Source: Burkholderiales bacterium (GTDB lineage: Bacteria > Pseudomonadota > Gammaproteobacteria > Burkholderiales > Burkholderiaceae_C). Taken from it: a stretch of 10,166 bases of DNA. The notes under the pieces are model-generated. The model had not been told where the DNA came from and ran no database searches. It saw only the letters and a list, made by a program, of their open reading frames with translations. The stretch is from positions 1-10,166 of the forward strand of contig SXXD01000082.1 of assembly GCA_005789685.1 (NCBI GenBank), read 5' to 3'. This document shows, one piece after another, positions 1 through 7,453 of this stretch. Both the position numbers and the translations under genes were made by a program. The number at the start of each line of letters is the position of its first letter. Positions within the stretch are counted from its first letter, which is position 1.

Positions 1-1
1 G

Positions 2-616
2 GCCTTCAACATGCAAGACATTATTTTGGAGCCCTACGGCGGTGAAATTCTCAAGCTGAGTGTGGGCGCAACCAGTGCACTCACGGCTATGTTGGCGGGC
101 GGCGGACTGCTGGGCTTTTATGTCGCAGGTCGCAAGTTGGCCGGCGGCATAGACCCCATGCGTTTGGCTGCCTACGGCGCACTGGCTGGCTTGCCTGCAT
201 TTTCTGCCGTTATTTTTTCGGCACCCCTTGAGGCTGGCTGGCTTTTCCGCTTTGGCGCTTTTGGTGTGGGTTATGGCGGTGGTTTGTTCGCGGTGGGTAC
301 TTTGTTTACAGCCATGCGAATGGAATCTGCTTACGTCGGCCTGGCCTTAGGTGCCTGGGGTGCAGTGCAATCGGCAGCTGCTGGCCTGTCTATGTTCTTT
401 GGTGGAGCCCTGCGAGATATCGTGGGCACTCTCAGTAGCGAGGGTGCATTGGGCCCTGCCTTGACCGACCCCTCCGTGGGTTACAGCATGGTGTATCACG
501 TCGAAATGCTGTTGCTGTTTTTAACTTTGATTGCGGTTGGCCCATTGGTCAAGCGCAGAACTTATTTTTCACCCGCAGTTCCCCAAACCCTCGGCTTGAC
601 CGAGTCTCGTATTTAG
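2..616 (+). CDS. lhaA: LhaA/PucC-family light-harvesting 1 assembly protein, C-terminal part (5' truncated)
   Basis: The reading frame is open from the left edge (first full codon at base 2) and ends with TAG at 614-616, so this is the C-terminal ~204 residues of a longer protein. The first residues read AFNMQDIILEPYGGEIL. This matches the conserved MQDxLLEPYGG stretch of the PucC/LhaA (BCD) subfamily of the major facilitator superfamily. Several hydrophobic spans follow, with glycine- and alanine-rich helices typical of the family. LhaA is an inner-membrane protein needed for assembly of the LH1 antenna, probably by handling bacteriochlorophyll. Its place directly upstream of puhA is the standard one in purple bacterial clusters and separates it from PucC, which usually sits with the LH2 genes. 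The ATG at 11 lies inside the conserved motif and is not the true start. The N-terminal helices lie outside the window. Confidence 0.9.
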   Translation, partial: AFNMQDIILEPYGGEILKLSVGATSALTAMLAGGGLLGFYVAGRKLAGGIDPMRLAAYGALAGLPAFSAVIFSAPLEAGWLFRFGAFGVGYGGGLFAVGTLFTAMRMESAYVGLALGAWGAVQSAAAGLSMFFGGALRDIVGTLSSEGALGPALTDPSVGYSMVYHVEMLLLFLTLIAVGPLVKRRTYFSPAVPQTLGLTESRI

Positions 617-632
617 TTATTCAGTTGTTCAA

Positions 633-638
633 AAGGAG
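633..638 (+). promoter_or_regulatory. strong ribosome binding site of puhA
   Basis: AAGGAG lies 8 bases before the puhA ATG at 647. It is the best Shine-Dalgarno sequence in the window and fixes the puhA start. It suits a gene whose product is a stoichiometric reaction-centre subunit, while neighbouring assembly-factor genes have weaker sites. Confidence 0.7.
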
Positions 639-646
639 AAGTCATT

Positions 647-1408
647 ATGCAAACCGTAGGAAACATTACAGGCTACGTCGATCTAGCGCAAATACTGTTG
701 TATGTGTTTTGGATCTTTTTCGCGGGCCTTATTTATTATCTTGTTCAAGAGGGTCACCGCGAGGGCTATCCCATGGAGTCGAGCAGCAGCGGCCGCGCTG
801 TGGTCAAGGGCTTTCCAATACCTGAGCCGAAAACATTCTTGTTGGAAGGTGGCAGAAGTGTCACCGTGCCTGACTTGATGCGCAAACAACCCGCTTACAA
901 CGCTGTTGCCACAAGCCCCACTTCTGGCGCGCCCATTGAGCCAAAAGGTGATGCCATGCTGGCAGCTGTCGGCCCCGGCGCTTATTCCAACCGTGAAGAT
1001 GTGCCAGAAATGACTTGGCATGGCAAACCACTGATTCAACCACTTCGTGTGGTCAGCGATTACACGGTGGCCTCACAAGATGTGGATCCGCGTGGTCTGC
1101 CAGTGATGGCGGGTGACGGCAAACAAGGTGGAACCGTCAAAGACATTTGGATAGATTCCGCTGAGATGATGTTTCGCTACTTGGAAGTGGAAATTGCCGG
1201 TGGTAAAACTGTCTTGCTACCGATGATGTTTTCCAGGATTCGCAGAAATCAAGTTGAAGTGAACTCTATTTATGCGCGTCACTTTGCAGCTGTACCTGTT
1301 TTAAGAAACCCTGACCAGATCACCAAACTGGAAGAAGAAAAGATCAGTGCTTATTACGGCGGCGGTACTTTCTATGCCGATGCAAAGCGCAGCGAACCGC
1401 TGATCTGA
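647..1408 (+). CDS. puhA: photosynthetic reaction centre H subunit
   Basis: A 253-residue protein, close to the usual ~255-260 of the family. PuhA is the H subunit of the type-II reaction centre. It caps the L/M dimer on the cytoplasmic side and provides residues for proton delivery to the QB quinone. Residues ~10-33 form the single membrane anchor (YVDLAQILLYVFWIFFAGLIYY), followed by the conserved charged turn with REGYPMES. Residues ~145-245 form the cytoplasmic PRC-barrel domain. It contains the conserved RYLEVEIAGGKTVLLPM at ~177-193; E180 lies in the segment holding the proton-pathway glutamate of Rhodobacter. The C-terminal hallmark LEEEKISAYYGGGTFYA is at ~228-244. The start is fixed by AAGGAG 8 bases upstream. 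The gap after lhaA is 30 bp and puhB follows after 53 bp, with a strong hairpin across the stop codon. Identification is secure. Confidence 0.97.
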   Translation: MQTVGNITGYVDLAQILLYVFWIFFAGLIYYLVQEGHREGYPMESSSSGRAVVKGFPIPEPKTFLLEGGRSVTVPDLMRKQPAYNAVATSPTSGAPIEPKGDAMLAAVGPGAYSNREDVPEMTWHGKPLIQPLRVVSDYTVASQDVDPRGLPVMAGDGKQGGTVKDIWIDSAEMMFRYLEVEIAGGKTVLLPMMFSRIRRNQVEVNSIYARHFAAVPVLRNPDQITKLEEEKISAYYGGGTFYADAKRSEPLI

Positions 1409-1421
1409 ATACAGATCAGCG
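1398..1421 (+). repeat. perfect 10-bp inverted repeat (hairpin) across the puhA stop codon
   Basis: CGCTGATCTG at 1398-1407 is exactly complementary to CAGATCAGCG at 1412-1421, leaving a 4-base loop (AATA). The puhA TGA is at 1406-1408, at the top of the stem. No T-run follows, so it does not look like a rho-independent terminator. A 3'-end mRNA-stabilising or processing hairpin, which would keep puhA transcript above that of puhB, is a reasonable inference. An imperfectly understood protein-binding palindrome is the alternative. Confidence 0.75.
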
Positions 1422-1461
1422 TCAATTGAAGACGAATTGAAAGTCTGTTGAGGAAAAGAAA

Positions 1462-2142
1462 ATGGCGATCGAAAATCTAGGTCACGAGTACGAGTTTGAA
1501 CCGCAGTTTGGTTTACCCGAACGCTTGCCAAGTGACGAGTTCATTGTTTGGCAGGGCTCGCCCGATGTGGCGGCCTTGGCCTATTCAGCCTTTCACTTCA
1601 AAAAACTAGCACTGTATTTTGCAGCCTTGATCTTGGTGTGTGCTTGGCCCGCTTTAGAAGGCGGTGCTGGCTACATGGCAGTTTTGTCGGCCATCAAATG
1701 GATTGCACCATTGGCAGTCATTGGGATGGCAACTTTATGGACGCTGGCCTATTTCACAGCGCGCACTACGGTCTATACCGTGACCAACAAACGTGTGGTG
1801 ATGCGCTTAGGCATTGTTTTGACTGTGTCTTTTAACCTGCCCTTCAAGCAAGTGGCGTCTGCAGATGTGCGCATGCATCAAAACGGATTTGGCGACATCA
1901 CCTTGGCCCTGAAAGGCGCTGACCGCATTGGTTGGGTGCATTTGTGGCCCAGTGTGCGGCCATGGCGCATTGCAAAGCCTGAGCCTACTTTGCGTGCGGT
2001 CGCTGATGTCCAAATGGTGGCTGAAAAGCTGAGAGATGCATGGACACAAAGCACCGGCCTTGCTGCCAATGCCGTGGCAGCTTCAAGCGCAGTTCAAAAC
2101 GATCGCCGTGATGGCGCCTTGATGCAAGTGAGTGCGACATGA
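1462..2142 (+). CDS. puhB: photosynthetic complex assembly protein PuhB
   Basis: A 226-residue membrane protein that assists assembly of the reaction centre in the inner membrane. Known from Rhodobacter, loss of PuhB slows reaction-centre assembly. After a soluble N-terminus with FGLPERLPSDEFIVWQGSP (~17-34) come hydrophobic segments at ~48-63 and ~70-98. Then comes a beta-rich bacterial PH-like domain beginning at ~100 (TTVYTVTNKRVVMRLGI at 102-118). The stretches LPFKQVASADVR and GDITLAL are typical of the family. The ATG at 1462 follows GAGG at 1450-1453 at good spacing. Its end overlaps the puhC start as ATGA, which suggests translational coupling. The last ~25 residues are alanine-rich and look poorly conserved. 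Confidence 0.93.
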   Translation: MAIENLGHEYEFEPQFGLPERLPSDEFIVWQGSPDVAALAYSAFHFKKLALYFAALILVCAWPALEGGAGYMAVLSAIKWIAPLAVIGMATLWTLAYFTARTTVYTVTNKRVVMRLGIVLTVSFNLPFKQVASADVRMHQNGFGDITLALKGADRIGWVHLWPSVRPWRIAKPEPTLRAVADVQMVAEKLRDAWTQSTGLAANAVAASSAVQNDRRDGALMQVSAT

Positions 2143-2618
2143 GCCAAGCCCAACTTGTTCAATCTGCTCAAGCCAGCGTGCCAATTGCGCCAGACAGTTT
2201 CCCTCGCTGGATCCTGTATTTCTCAGCTGGCATCATTGCGTTCTCACTCATCTCAGTGGGCTTGATCCGCATCACTGGTAATGGCCCTGATCAGCTTGCC
2301 GCTGCGCCCACTGTTCAGCGCTCATTGATTTTTGAAGATCAAAAAGACGGGGGCGTCCGGGTGGCCGATGGCGTCTCAGGACAAACCCTGACGGTTTTGT
2401 ATGGCGAGCAAGGTTTTGTTCGCGGTGCACTGCGCGCTTTAGCGCGCGAACGCTTTTCCAGAGGCATTGGATCAGCGCAACCCTTTAATTTGATTGCCCG
2501 TGTCGATGGCAGGGTCACTTTGATGGACCCAAGTACAGGACAGCGTGTCGACTTAGAGTCATTTGGGCCTACGAACACAGCAGAATTCGCTAGATTTTTA
2601 GCCATGCAACCTGAATGA
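2139..2618 (+). CDS. puhC: photosynthetic complex assembly protein PuhC
   Basis: A 159-residue protein of the PuhC family, which promotes reaction-centre/LH1 core assembly or organisation. One membrane span lies at ~25-46 (ILYFSAGIIAFSLISVGLI) near the N-terminus. The remaining ~110 residues should be periplasmic, including RSLIFEDQKDGGVRV and the GQTLTVLYGEQGFVRGALRAL stretch, then a closing segment with VTLMDPSTGQRVDLESFGPTN. This anchored, beta-rich layout is characteristic of PuhC. The start overlaps the puhB stop by 4 bases (ATGA), so translation is probably coupled. AcsF starts 46 bp downstream. PuhC sequences vary widely, so the call rests on layout and context as much as on residues. 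Confidence 0.9.
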   Translation: MSQAQLVQSAQASVPIAPDSFPRWILYFSAGIIAFSLISVGLIRITGNGPDQLAAAPTVQRSLIFEDQKDGGVRVADGVSGQTLTVLYGEQGFVRGALRALARERFSRGIGSAQPFNLIARVDGRVTLMDPSTGQRVDLESFGPTNTAEFARFLAMQPE

Positions 2619-2624
2619 TTCAGG
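2610..2624 (+). repeat. small perfect hairpin with the puhC stop codon as its loop
   Basis: CCTGAA (2610-2615) and TTCAGG (2619-2624) are exact complements, and the 3-base loop is the puhC TGA. A run of six T lies at 2639-2644, 14 bases beyond the stem. That is too far for a standard intrinsic terminator. It may cause weak attenuation or mark an mRNA end between puhC and acsF, or may be chance. Confidence 0.4.
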
Positions 2625-2664
2625 ACTGAGCCAAGACATTTTTTAAAGCCGGAGTATTTCATTC

Positions 2665-3741
2665 ATGCAAGCCAATACAAGCATTGACACCGCTGAACAA
2701 GCATCCCAAAAAGCGGTTGAGAGCACCATGCTCAGCCCTCGCTTTTACACAACAGATTTTGCTGCCATGGACAAGCTTGACGTCTCTCCGATGCGTGCCG
2801 AATGGGACAAAATGATGGCGGAATACGAAGGTGACAACAACCACGATCACTTCCAGCGCGACGAAGAATTTACCAGGGAAGTGGCCGAAAGATTCTCCCA
2901 AGTCAGCCCTGAAATGCGCCAAGAGTTTTTGGACTTTTTAATTTCCTCGCTGACCTCGGAGTTTTCGGGTTGTATTCTGTACAACGAAATTTTTAGAAAT
3001 GTTGAAAACCCCGACATCAAACAATTGATGCGCTACATGGCGCGCGATGAATCGCGTCACGCCAGTTTCATCAATCAGGCTTTGAAGGACTTTGGGTTGG
3101 GCATCGACTTGGGTAACTTGAAGCGCACCAAGGCCTATACCTACTTCAAACCCAAATACATTTTCTACGCGACTTACTTGTCCGAGAAAATTGGATACGC
3201 CCGCTATATCACCATCTACCGTCAACTGGAAAGAAATCCAGACAAGCGCTTCCACCCCATTTTTCGCTGGTTTGAGCGCTGGTGCAATGACGAGTTTCGC
3301 CATGGCGAATCGTTTGCCTTGATCATGCGTGCCAACCCGCATTTGCTGCGGGGCGGCAATGTGTTTTGGATTCGTTTCTTCTTGTTGGCCGTCTACGCCA
3401 CCATGTATGTTCGCGATCACACGCGCCCCATGCTGCACCATGAGATGGGCCTGGAGTCTGACAGTTATGACTATGAAGTATTTCGAATCACCAACGAAAT
3501 CACCAAGCAAGTTTTCCCAGTTAGCTTGGACATTGACAACCCTGCCTTCAGGGAAGGTTTGTCACACTTGTTCCATGTGCAAACTCAGATGAATGCGGCC
3601 AAAGCGCAAGGCGGCTTGGTGGGCAATTTGAAGCGTGCACGTTGGGCCATTTCTGGCGGCCTTACTTTCCTTCGCTTGTACTTCTTGCCTGTCAAGCACC
3701 ATGCTTTGCCAGCAGATGTGCGCATGGTGCCTGCTTGGTAA
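2665..3741 (+). CDS. acsF: aerobic Mg-protoporphyrin IX monomethyl ester (oxidative) cyclase
   Basis: A 358-residue diiron oxygenase that forms the isocyclic ring E of bacteriochlorophyll, converting Mg-protoporphyrin IX 13-monomethyl ester to divinyl protochlorophyllide with oxygen. Visible family marks are [13 protein letters not shown] near 27-39, and [11 protein letters not shown] starting at E99 (an iron-ligand candidate). Two DExRH motifs follow, D128-E129-S-R-H132 and D209-E210-F-R-H213, which supply ExxH iron ligands. Length matches bacterial AcsF (~350-360). GGAG at 2651-2654 lies 10 bases before the ATG. The first ~20 residues are polar and variable. Lying between puhC and puhE is the standard position in proteobacterial clusters. 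The oxygen-independent alternative BchE is not in this window, and neither are the partner proteins known from other cyclases. Confidence 0.96.
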   Translation: MQANTSIDTAEQASQKAVESTMLSPRFYTTDFAAMDKLDVSPMRAEWDKMMAEYEGDNNHDHFQRDEEFTREVAERFSQVSPEMRQEFLDFLISSLTSEFSGCILYNEIFRNVENPDIKQLMRYMARDESRHASFINQALKDFGLGIDLGNLKRTKAYTYFKPKYIFYATYLSEKIGYARYITIYRQLERNPDKRFHPIFRWFERWCNDEFRHGESFALIMRANPHLLRGGNVFWIRFFLLAVYATMYVRDHTRPMLHHEMGLESDSYDYEVFRITNEITKQVFPVSLDIDNPAFREGLSHLFHVQTQMNAAKAQGGLVGNLKRARWAISGGLTFLRLYFLPVKHHALPADVRMVPAW

Positions 3742-3772
3742 ATTGCGAGCCAACAGACACTGAAAGCCAAGG

Positions 3773-4624
3773 ATGACCGACACTTTTATTGCGTTAGGAT
3801 TTGCGATTTTTATCTGGTGGTTCAGCACCGGTATCGTGATTCTTTTAAATCGCATGTCGCGCACGGCGGTGACCATGAGCTTGGTCATCTCCACTGCGCT
3901 GGGTGTAGGTGCCGTGGCGGGTTTGTCTCACACGGCGCAACAAACAGGCGTCATGGGCGCCTACTGCGCTTTCACTTGCGCCTTGTTGGCGTGGGGCTGG
4001 AACGAGTTGAGTTTTCTCACGGGCTGGATCACAGGCCCGCAAAAAACAGCCATCTTGAAAAGCACCACAGGGTGGCCCCGATTCGCGGCTTCCTTCAATG
4101 CGGTGGTGTGGCACGAGTTGGCCATACTCTTGGTAGGCCTGGTCATTGTGGCCATCACTTGGGATGCGCCCAACCAAGTGGGCACAGGCACCTATTTGGT
4201 CTTGTGGATCATGCGCACCAGCGCCAAGTTGAACTTGTTTTTTGGCGTTCGCAATTTGAGTGAAGAATTCTTGCCTGCGCATTTGTCGTATTTGGAAAGC
4301 TTCTTCAAGCGCCGCCGCATGAATGCATTTTTTCCGTTTGCAGTGGTCTCAGCCATTGCCTGTTTGTGGCTCTTAATTGACTTCGCAAACCAACCCATCA
4401 CCACACCTGCACAAGTGGTGGGCGCCGTCTTGGTGGGCACCATGTTGGCCTTGGCCATTGTCGAACACTTCATGCTGGTCCTGCCGCTAGACACCACTGC
4501 ATTGTGGCGCTGGGCCATTCGCAAACATCACAACACAGAAACGCCTGCAGCCTTTGAGGGACATGTGCCTCCGGTTTTGCCTGCTCACTTGGATTCACAT
4601 GACAAATCTCTTCAAGTCAATTAA
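3773..4624 (+). CDS. puhE: PuhE, putative photosynthetic complex assembly protein 2 (DUF3623)
   Basis: A 283-residue polytopic membrane protein with about seven or eight hydrophobic spans. These include FIALGFAIFIWWFSTGIVILLN at the N-terminus and AFFPFAVVSAIACLWLLI near 185-202. Conserved-looking blocks are STGIVILLNRM, the WITGP turn near 86-90, and LWIMRTSAKLNLFFGVRN followed by LPAHLSYLESFF near 144-177, which are the parts I recognise from the PuhE/DUF3623 family. In Rhodobacter, PuhE influences bacteriochlorophyll and reaction-centre levels, but its biochemical role is not settled. The ATG at 3773 follows acsF by 31 bp, with an AAGG 1-5 bases upstream that is too close to be a good ribosome site. 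Its last 26 bases overlap the proposed crtI start. The C-terminal tail is polar and rich in histidine. Confidence 0.9.
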   Translation: MTDTFIALGFAIFIWWFSTGIVILLNRMSRTAVTMSLVISTALGVGAVAGLSHTAQQTGVMGAYCAFTCALLAWGWNELSFLTGWITGPQKTAILKSTTGWPRFAASFNAVVWHELAILLVGLVIVAITWDAPNQVGTGTYLVLWIMRTSAKLNLFFGVRNLSEEFLPAHLSYLESFFKRRRMNAFFPFAVVSAIACLWLLIDFANQPITTPAQVVGAVLVGTMLALAIVEHFMLVLPLDTTALWRWAIRKHHNTETPAAFEGHVPPVLPAHLDSHDKSLQVN

Positions 4625-6182
4625 CACCGACGGCGGCGCGGGCGGTGGCGGTGGCGATCACAACCACCCCACGAGCGCAGCCTCCGAAGTAAGTCATCGT
4701 TCACCTACAGCCATTGTGATTGGCACAGGATTTGGTGGCTTAGCAGCTGCCATTCGTTTGAGCGTCAAAGGTTATCGCGTTCAAATGTTGGAAAAGCTCG
4801 ATGCACCTGGTGGCCGTGCCTATGTGCACAAGCAAGATGGTTTCACCTTCGACGCTGGGCCCACCATCATTACATTGCCGCACCTCATCGCCGAGCTCTT
4901 CACGCTGTGCGGCCGTGAAATGAAAGACCATGTTGATTTGCGTTTGATGTCGCCTTTCTACCGCATTCGGTTTGACGACGGCACACACTTTGATTACAGC
5001 AACAACGACGAGCAAATGCTCGAGCAAATTGCCAAATTCAGTCCTGAAGACATACAAGGTTTTAAGAACCTGATGGTAGCGTCTGAGAAGTGTTTCCAGC
5101 TGGGTTTTGTCGAGCTTGGCATGGTGCCCTTTGAAACCATTGGCGACGTCATCAAGGCCATGCCCAATTTGGCACGCATGCAAGCTTGGCGCTCTATTTA
5201 CAGTTTGGTAGCCAAGCACATCAAGCACCCCAAGTTGCGCATCGTCATGAGCTTTCACCCCTTGCTCATTGGCGGCAACCCTTATTCAGTCACTTGCGTT
5301 TATTCGCTCATCCATTCCTTGGAGCGTCGTTGGGGCGTGCACTCGGCCATGGGCGGCACCGGTGCCATTGTGCGTGAACTGGTGAAGTTGCTCGGCGAGC
5401 GTCAAGTGCCCATTCGTTACAACGCACCCGTTACGCGCATTCGTGTTGAGGACGGACGCGCAAAAGGCGTCGAATTGGCCAATGGCGAATACTTGCCTGC
5501 CGACATTGTGGTGAGCAACGGCGATGCCGCCTGGACTTACCGCAACCTGATTGAGCCGCAACACCGTAAACATTGGACCGACAAGCGCATTGCCAAAGGC
5601 AAATATTCTTCGGGCTTGTTTGTTTGGTACTTTGGCACGAATCGAAAGTACGAAGATGTGCCGCACCACATGATGGTCTTAGGCCCACGCTACAAAGGCT
5701 TGCTGCAAGATATTTTTAAAAATCACAAGCTTTCGGAAGACTTTAGTCTGTATCTGTACCGTCCCACCGCTACCGATCCTTCTCTGGCGCCCGAAGGTTG
5801 CGATAGTTTTTATGCACTCTCAGTAGTACCCAACCTGAGCAGTGAAACCGACTGGCCCGCCATCACCGAGCAGTACCGCGATGCCATTGCCACGGTGCTC
5901 CAAGAAAGTGTGTTGCCTGATTTGAAGCAGCATGTGGTGTCTTCCAAAGTCACCACCCCGCAAGACTTTCAAGATCGCTTGTGGTCTTACAAAGGTGCAG
6001 GCTTTGGTCTTGAGCCCATCTTGGTTCAAAGTGCATGGTTCCGGCCACACAACCGGAGCGAAGACATCGATGGGTTGTTCATGGTGGGTGCCAGTAGCCA
6101 GCCTGGCGCTGGCGTACCCAGTGTCTTAATGTCCGCGAAAATGCTTGAAACGGTGGTACCCGATGTCAAATCTTTTGCTTGA
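4599..6182 (+). CDS. crtI: phytoene desaturase (CrtI-type)
   Basis: A 527-residue FAD-dependent enzyme that desaturates phytoene to neurosporene (three steps) or lycopene (four steps) at the membrane. The N-terminal dinucleotide-binding motif IGTGFGGLAAAIRL is at ~41-54, with an acidic residue at E65 (MLEKLDAPGGRAY). The C-terminal FAD/carotenoid signature GLFMVGASSQPGAGVPSVL lies near 495-513. The step number cannot be read from sequence by eye. The ATG at 4599 is preferred. Upstream in-frame alternatives (TTG 4554, ATG 4563) only add residues read through puhE. No strong ribosome site precedes 4599, and translation may be coupled to the end of puhE (26-bp overlap). Odd point: before the FAD motif lies a Gly/Asp/His-rich stretch of ~15 residues (DGGAGGGGGDHNHP, 11-24), making the lead-in ~35 residues rather than the usual ~10-15. 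Confidence 0.95.
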   Translation: MTNLFKSINTDGGAGGGGGDHNHPTSAASEVSHRSPTAIVIGTGFGGLAAAIRLSVKGYRVQMLEKLDAPGGRAYVHKQDGFTFDAGPTIITLPHLIAELFTLCGREMKDHVDLRLMSPFYRIRFDDGTHFDYSNNDEQMLEQIAKFSPEDIQGFKNLMVASEKCFQLGFVELGMVPFETIGDVIKAMPNLARMQAWRSIYSLVAKHIKHPKLRIVMSFHPLLIGGNPYSVTCVYSLIHSLERRWGVHSAMGGTGAIVRELVKLLGERQVPIRYNAPVTRIRVEDGRAKGVELANGEYLPADIVVSNGDAAWTYRNLIEPQHRKHWTDKRIAKGKYSSGLFVWYFGTNRKYEDVPHHMMVLGPRYKGLLQDIFKNHKLSEDFSLYLYRPTATDPSLAPEGCDSFYALSVVPNLSSETDWPAITEQYRDAIATVLQESVLPDLKQHVVSSKVTTPQDFQDRLWSYKGAGFGLEPILVQSAWFRPHNRSEDIDGLFMVGASSQPGAGVPSVLMSAKMLETVVPDVKSFA

Positions 6183-7242
6183 TCCAAGCTTGAATTCGCC
6201 GCCGGTATCTTTGCCTTATGACTTAGAGGCTTGCACCGAACTCATGCGCGGTGGTTCTAAATCTTTTTTCGCAGCCTCACGCTTGTTACCCGTCCGTTTG
6301 CGGCCACCTGCCATTGCGCTTTATGCGTTTTGCCGTTTGGCCGACGACGCCATTGACGAAGGCGATGACCCAGTGTTGGCCATGGCAGATTTGAAGTCGC
6401 GCTTAGCGGCCATCTATGCAGGACGCCCTGGTGCTGAAGATGCAGACCGGGCGTTGACCATCGTGGTCCACCGCTATGGTATTCCCATTGGCTTGCTAGA
6501 GGCCTTGCTGGATGGTTTCTTGTGGGATTCGCAAGGCCGCCGCTATGAAAACTTGGCCGATGTAGAGGCCTATGGCGCCAGAGTTGCCGGTACCGTAGGT
6601 GCCATGATGTCCATCATCATGGGCGCAAGCACTGATACCGCCATTGCACGCGCAAGCGAGCTAGGCGTAGCCATGCAACTGACCAACATTGCCCGAGACG
6701 TTGGCACCGATGCGCGCATGGGGCGCTTGTACATTCCCCGTGCTTGGTTTCGCGAAATTGGGATGGACGCAGATGCTTGGTTGGCCAATCCTGTGTTCGA
6801 TTCGCGCATTGCTGGTTTTACACAGCGCTTGTTGTTGCGCGCTGATGCGCTGTATCGTCGCGGTGAATTTGGTTTGGCAGAATTGCCATGGGACTGTCGT
6901 CCCGCCATTCAAGCTGCGCGTTTGGTCTATGCTGAAATCGGTAAACAATTAGAGCGGGAAGGCCTCGATTCTGTGAACCACCGAACCGTGGTTTCAACCG
7001 CGCGCAAGCTGGCCCTGTTGGCACGTGCAGCCACTGCGGCTGTGAAGGCACCTACCGTGCCGGATGTCACACTCAGCCCTGTTCCCGCCATTCATTACTT
7101 GGTAGACATTGTGAGCCGAGAGCGCAACCCCTTGGCGCATGAGAAGCCCTGGACGGTGCCTGTTCGAAGTTTTGATGAGCGTGTTGTATGGATGGTGGAA
7201 TTGTTCAGCCGTTTAGAACAACGCGAGAGAACCCCCCGTTAA
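6163..7242 (+). CDS. crtB: phytoene synthase
   Basis: A 359-residue trans-isoprenyl diphosphate synthase that condenses two geranylgeranyl diphosphates to 15-cis-phytoene, the first dedicated carotenoid step. The first aspartate-rich motif is D61-D-A-I-D65 (LADDAIDEGDD). The second is N175-I-A-R-D179-V-G-T-D183 (LTNIARDVGTD), followed by GRLYIPRAW. Both bind Mg-diphosphate and are intact. The N-terminal RGGSKSFFAASRLLP and the AFCRLADDAID lead are classical. The ATG at 6163 lies inside the crtI end (20-bp overlap in another frame). A TTG at 6145 is possible but would only lengthen the overlap. The protein is somewhat longer than many bacterial CrtB (~310-350) because of its C-terminal part. 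It is translated with crtI as a tight pair. Confidence 0.96.
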   Translation: MSNLLLDPSLNSPPVSLPYDLEACTELMRGGSKSFFAASRLLPVRLRPPAIALYAFCRLADDAIDEGDDPVLAMADLKSRLAAIYAGRPGAEDADRALTIVVHRYGIPIGLLEALLDGFLWDSQGRRYENLADVEAYGARVAGTVGAMMSIIMGASTDTAIARASELGVAMQLTNIARDVGTDARMGRLYIPRAWFREIGMDADAWLANPVFDSRIAGFTQRLLLRADALYRRGEFGLAELPWDCRPAIQAARLVYAEIGKQLEREGLDSVNHRTVVSTARKLALLARAATAAVKAPTVPDVTLSPVPAIHYLVDIVSRERNPLAHEKPWTVPVRSFDERVVWMVELFSRLEQRERTPR

Positions 7243-7255
7243 AGCGCCTAATCCA

Positions 7256-7453
7256 GTGGACTTGAAAATTGTTGAAGTTGTGGTGTTGCTGGTTGCCGGT
7301 GTTCTTTTTGTAACTTGGCAATTTCGTGATTTGCGACGCGCCAAAGAAATCACTCGCCAACAACGTGAAGCAGAAAAGCATCAAGCCATGCAGCGCAATG
7401 CCAAGTCTGATGAGGCACCTTCGATGACCTCCCAACAAAGCGACCCCAAATGA
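7256..7453 (+). CDS. small single-span membrane protein of unknown function
   Basis: A 65-residue protein. Residues ~5-21 (IVEVVVLLVAGVLFVTW) form one hydrophobic span. A basic and polar, probably helical tail follows, with RDLRRAKEITRQQREAEKH and then a Ser/Gln-rich end. I do not recognise a family. The start is GTG at 7256; the frame is closed by TAG at 7214-7216 and offers only that GTG and a TTG at 7262. Neither has a good ribosome site, so expression is probably coupled to crtB, which ends 13 bp upstream. The stop overlaps the ATG of the next gene as ATGA, which is good support that it is real: ATGA junctions are typical of genuine operon pairs. Its membrane anchor and its partner gene suggest it acts with the DUF2269-like protein, but this is only inference. 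Confidence 0.65.
   Translation: MDLKIVEVVVLLVAGVLFVTWQFRDLRRAKEITRQQREAEKHQAMQRNAKSDEAPSMTSQQSDPK

Noticed and set aside
596..623. Possible puhA promoter: TTGACC at 596-601 and TATTCA at 618-623, 16-bp spacing
   Set aside because: The -10 match is only three of six and the site overlaps the end of lhaA. It would leave a very short leader, so it is too weak to annotate.
1424..1441. 7-bp direct repeat AATTGAA-GACG-AATTGAA between puhA and puhB
   Set aside because: Short, AT-rich and present only twice; likely chance, with no known binding site matched.
2938..3510. Long antisense open frame (190 codons, - strand) opposite acsF
   Set aside because: It mirrors codon bias of acsF, has no recognisable protein features, and overlaps a secure gene entirely.
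4554..4598. Earlier crtI starts (TTG 4554, ATG 4563)
   Set aside because: They add only residues encoded within puhE in another frame, with no CrtI-like sequence. ATG 4599 is the last ATG before the protein's own sequence.
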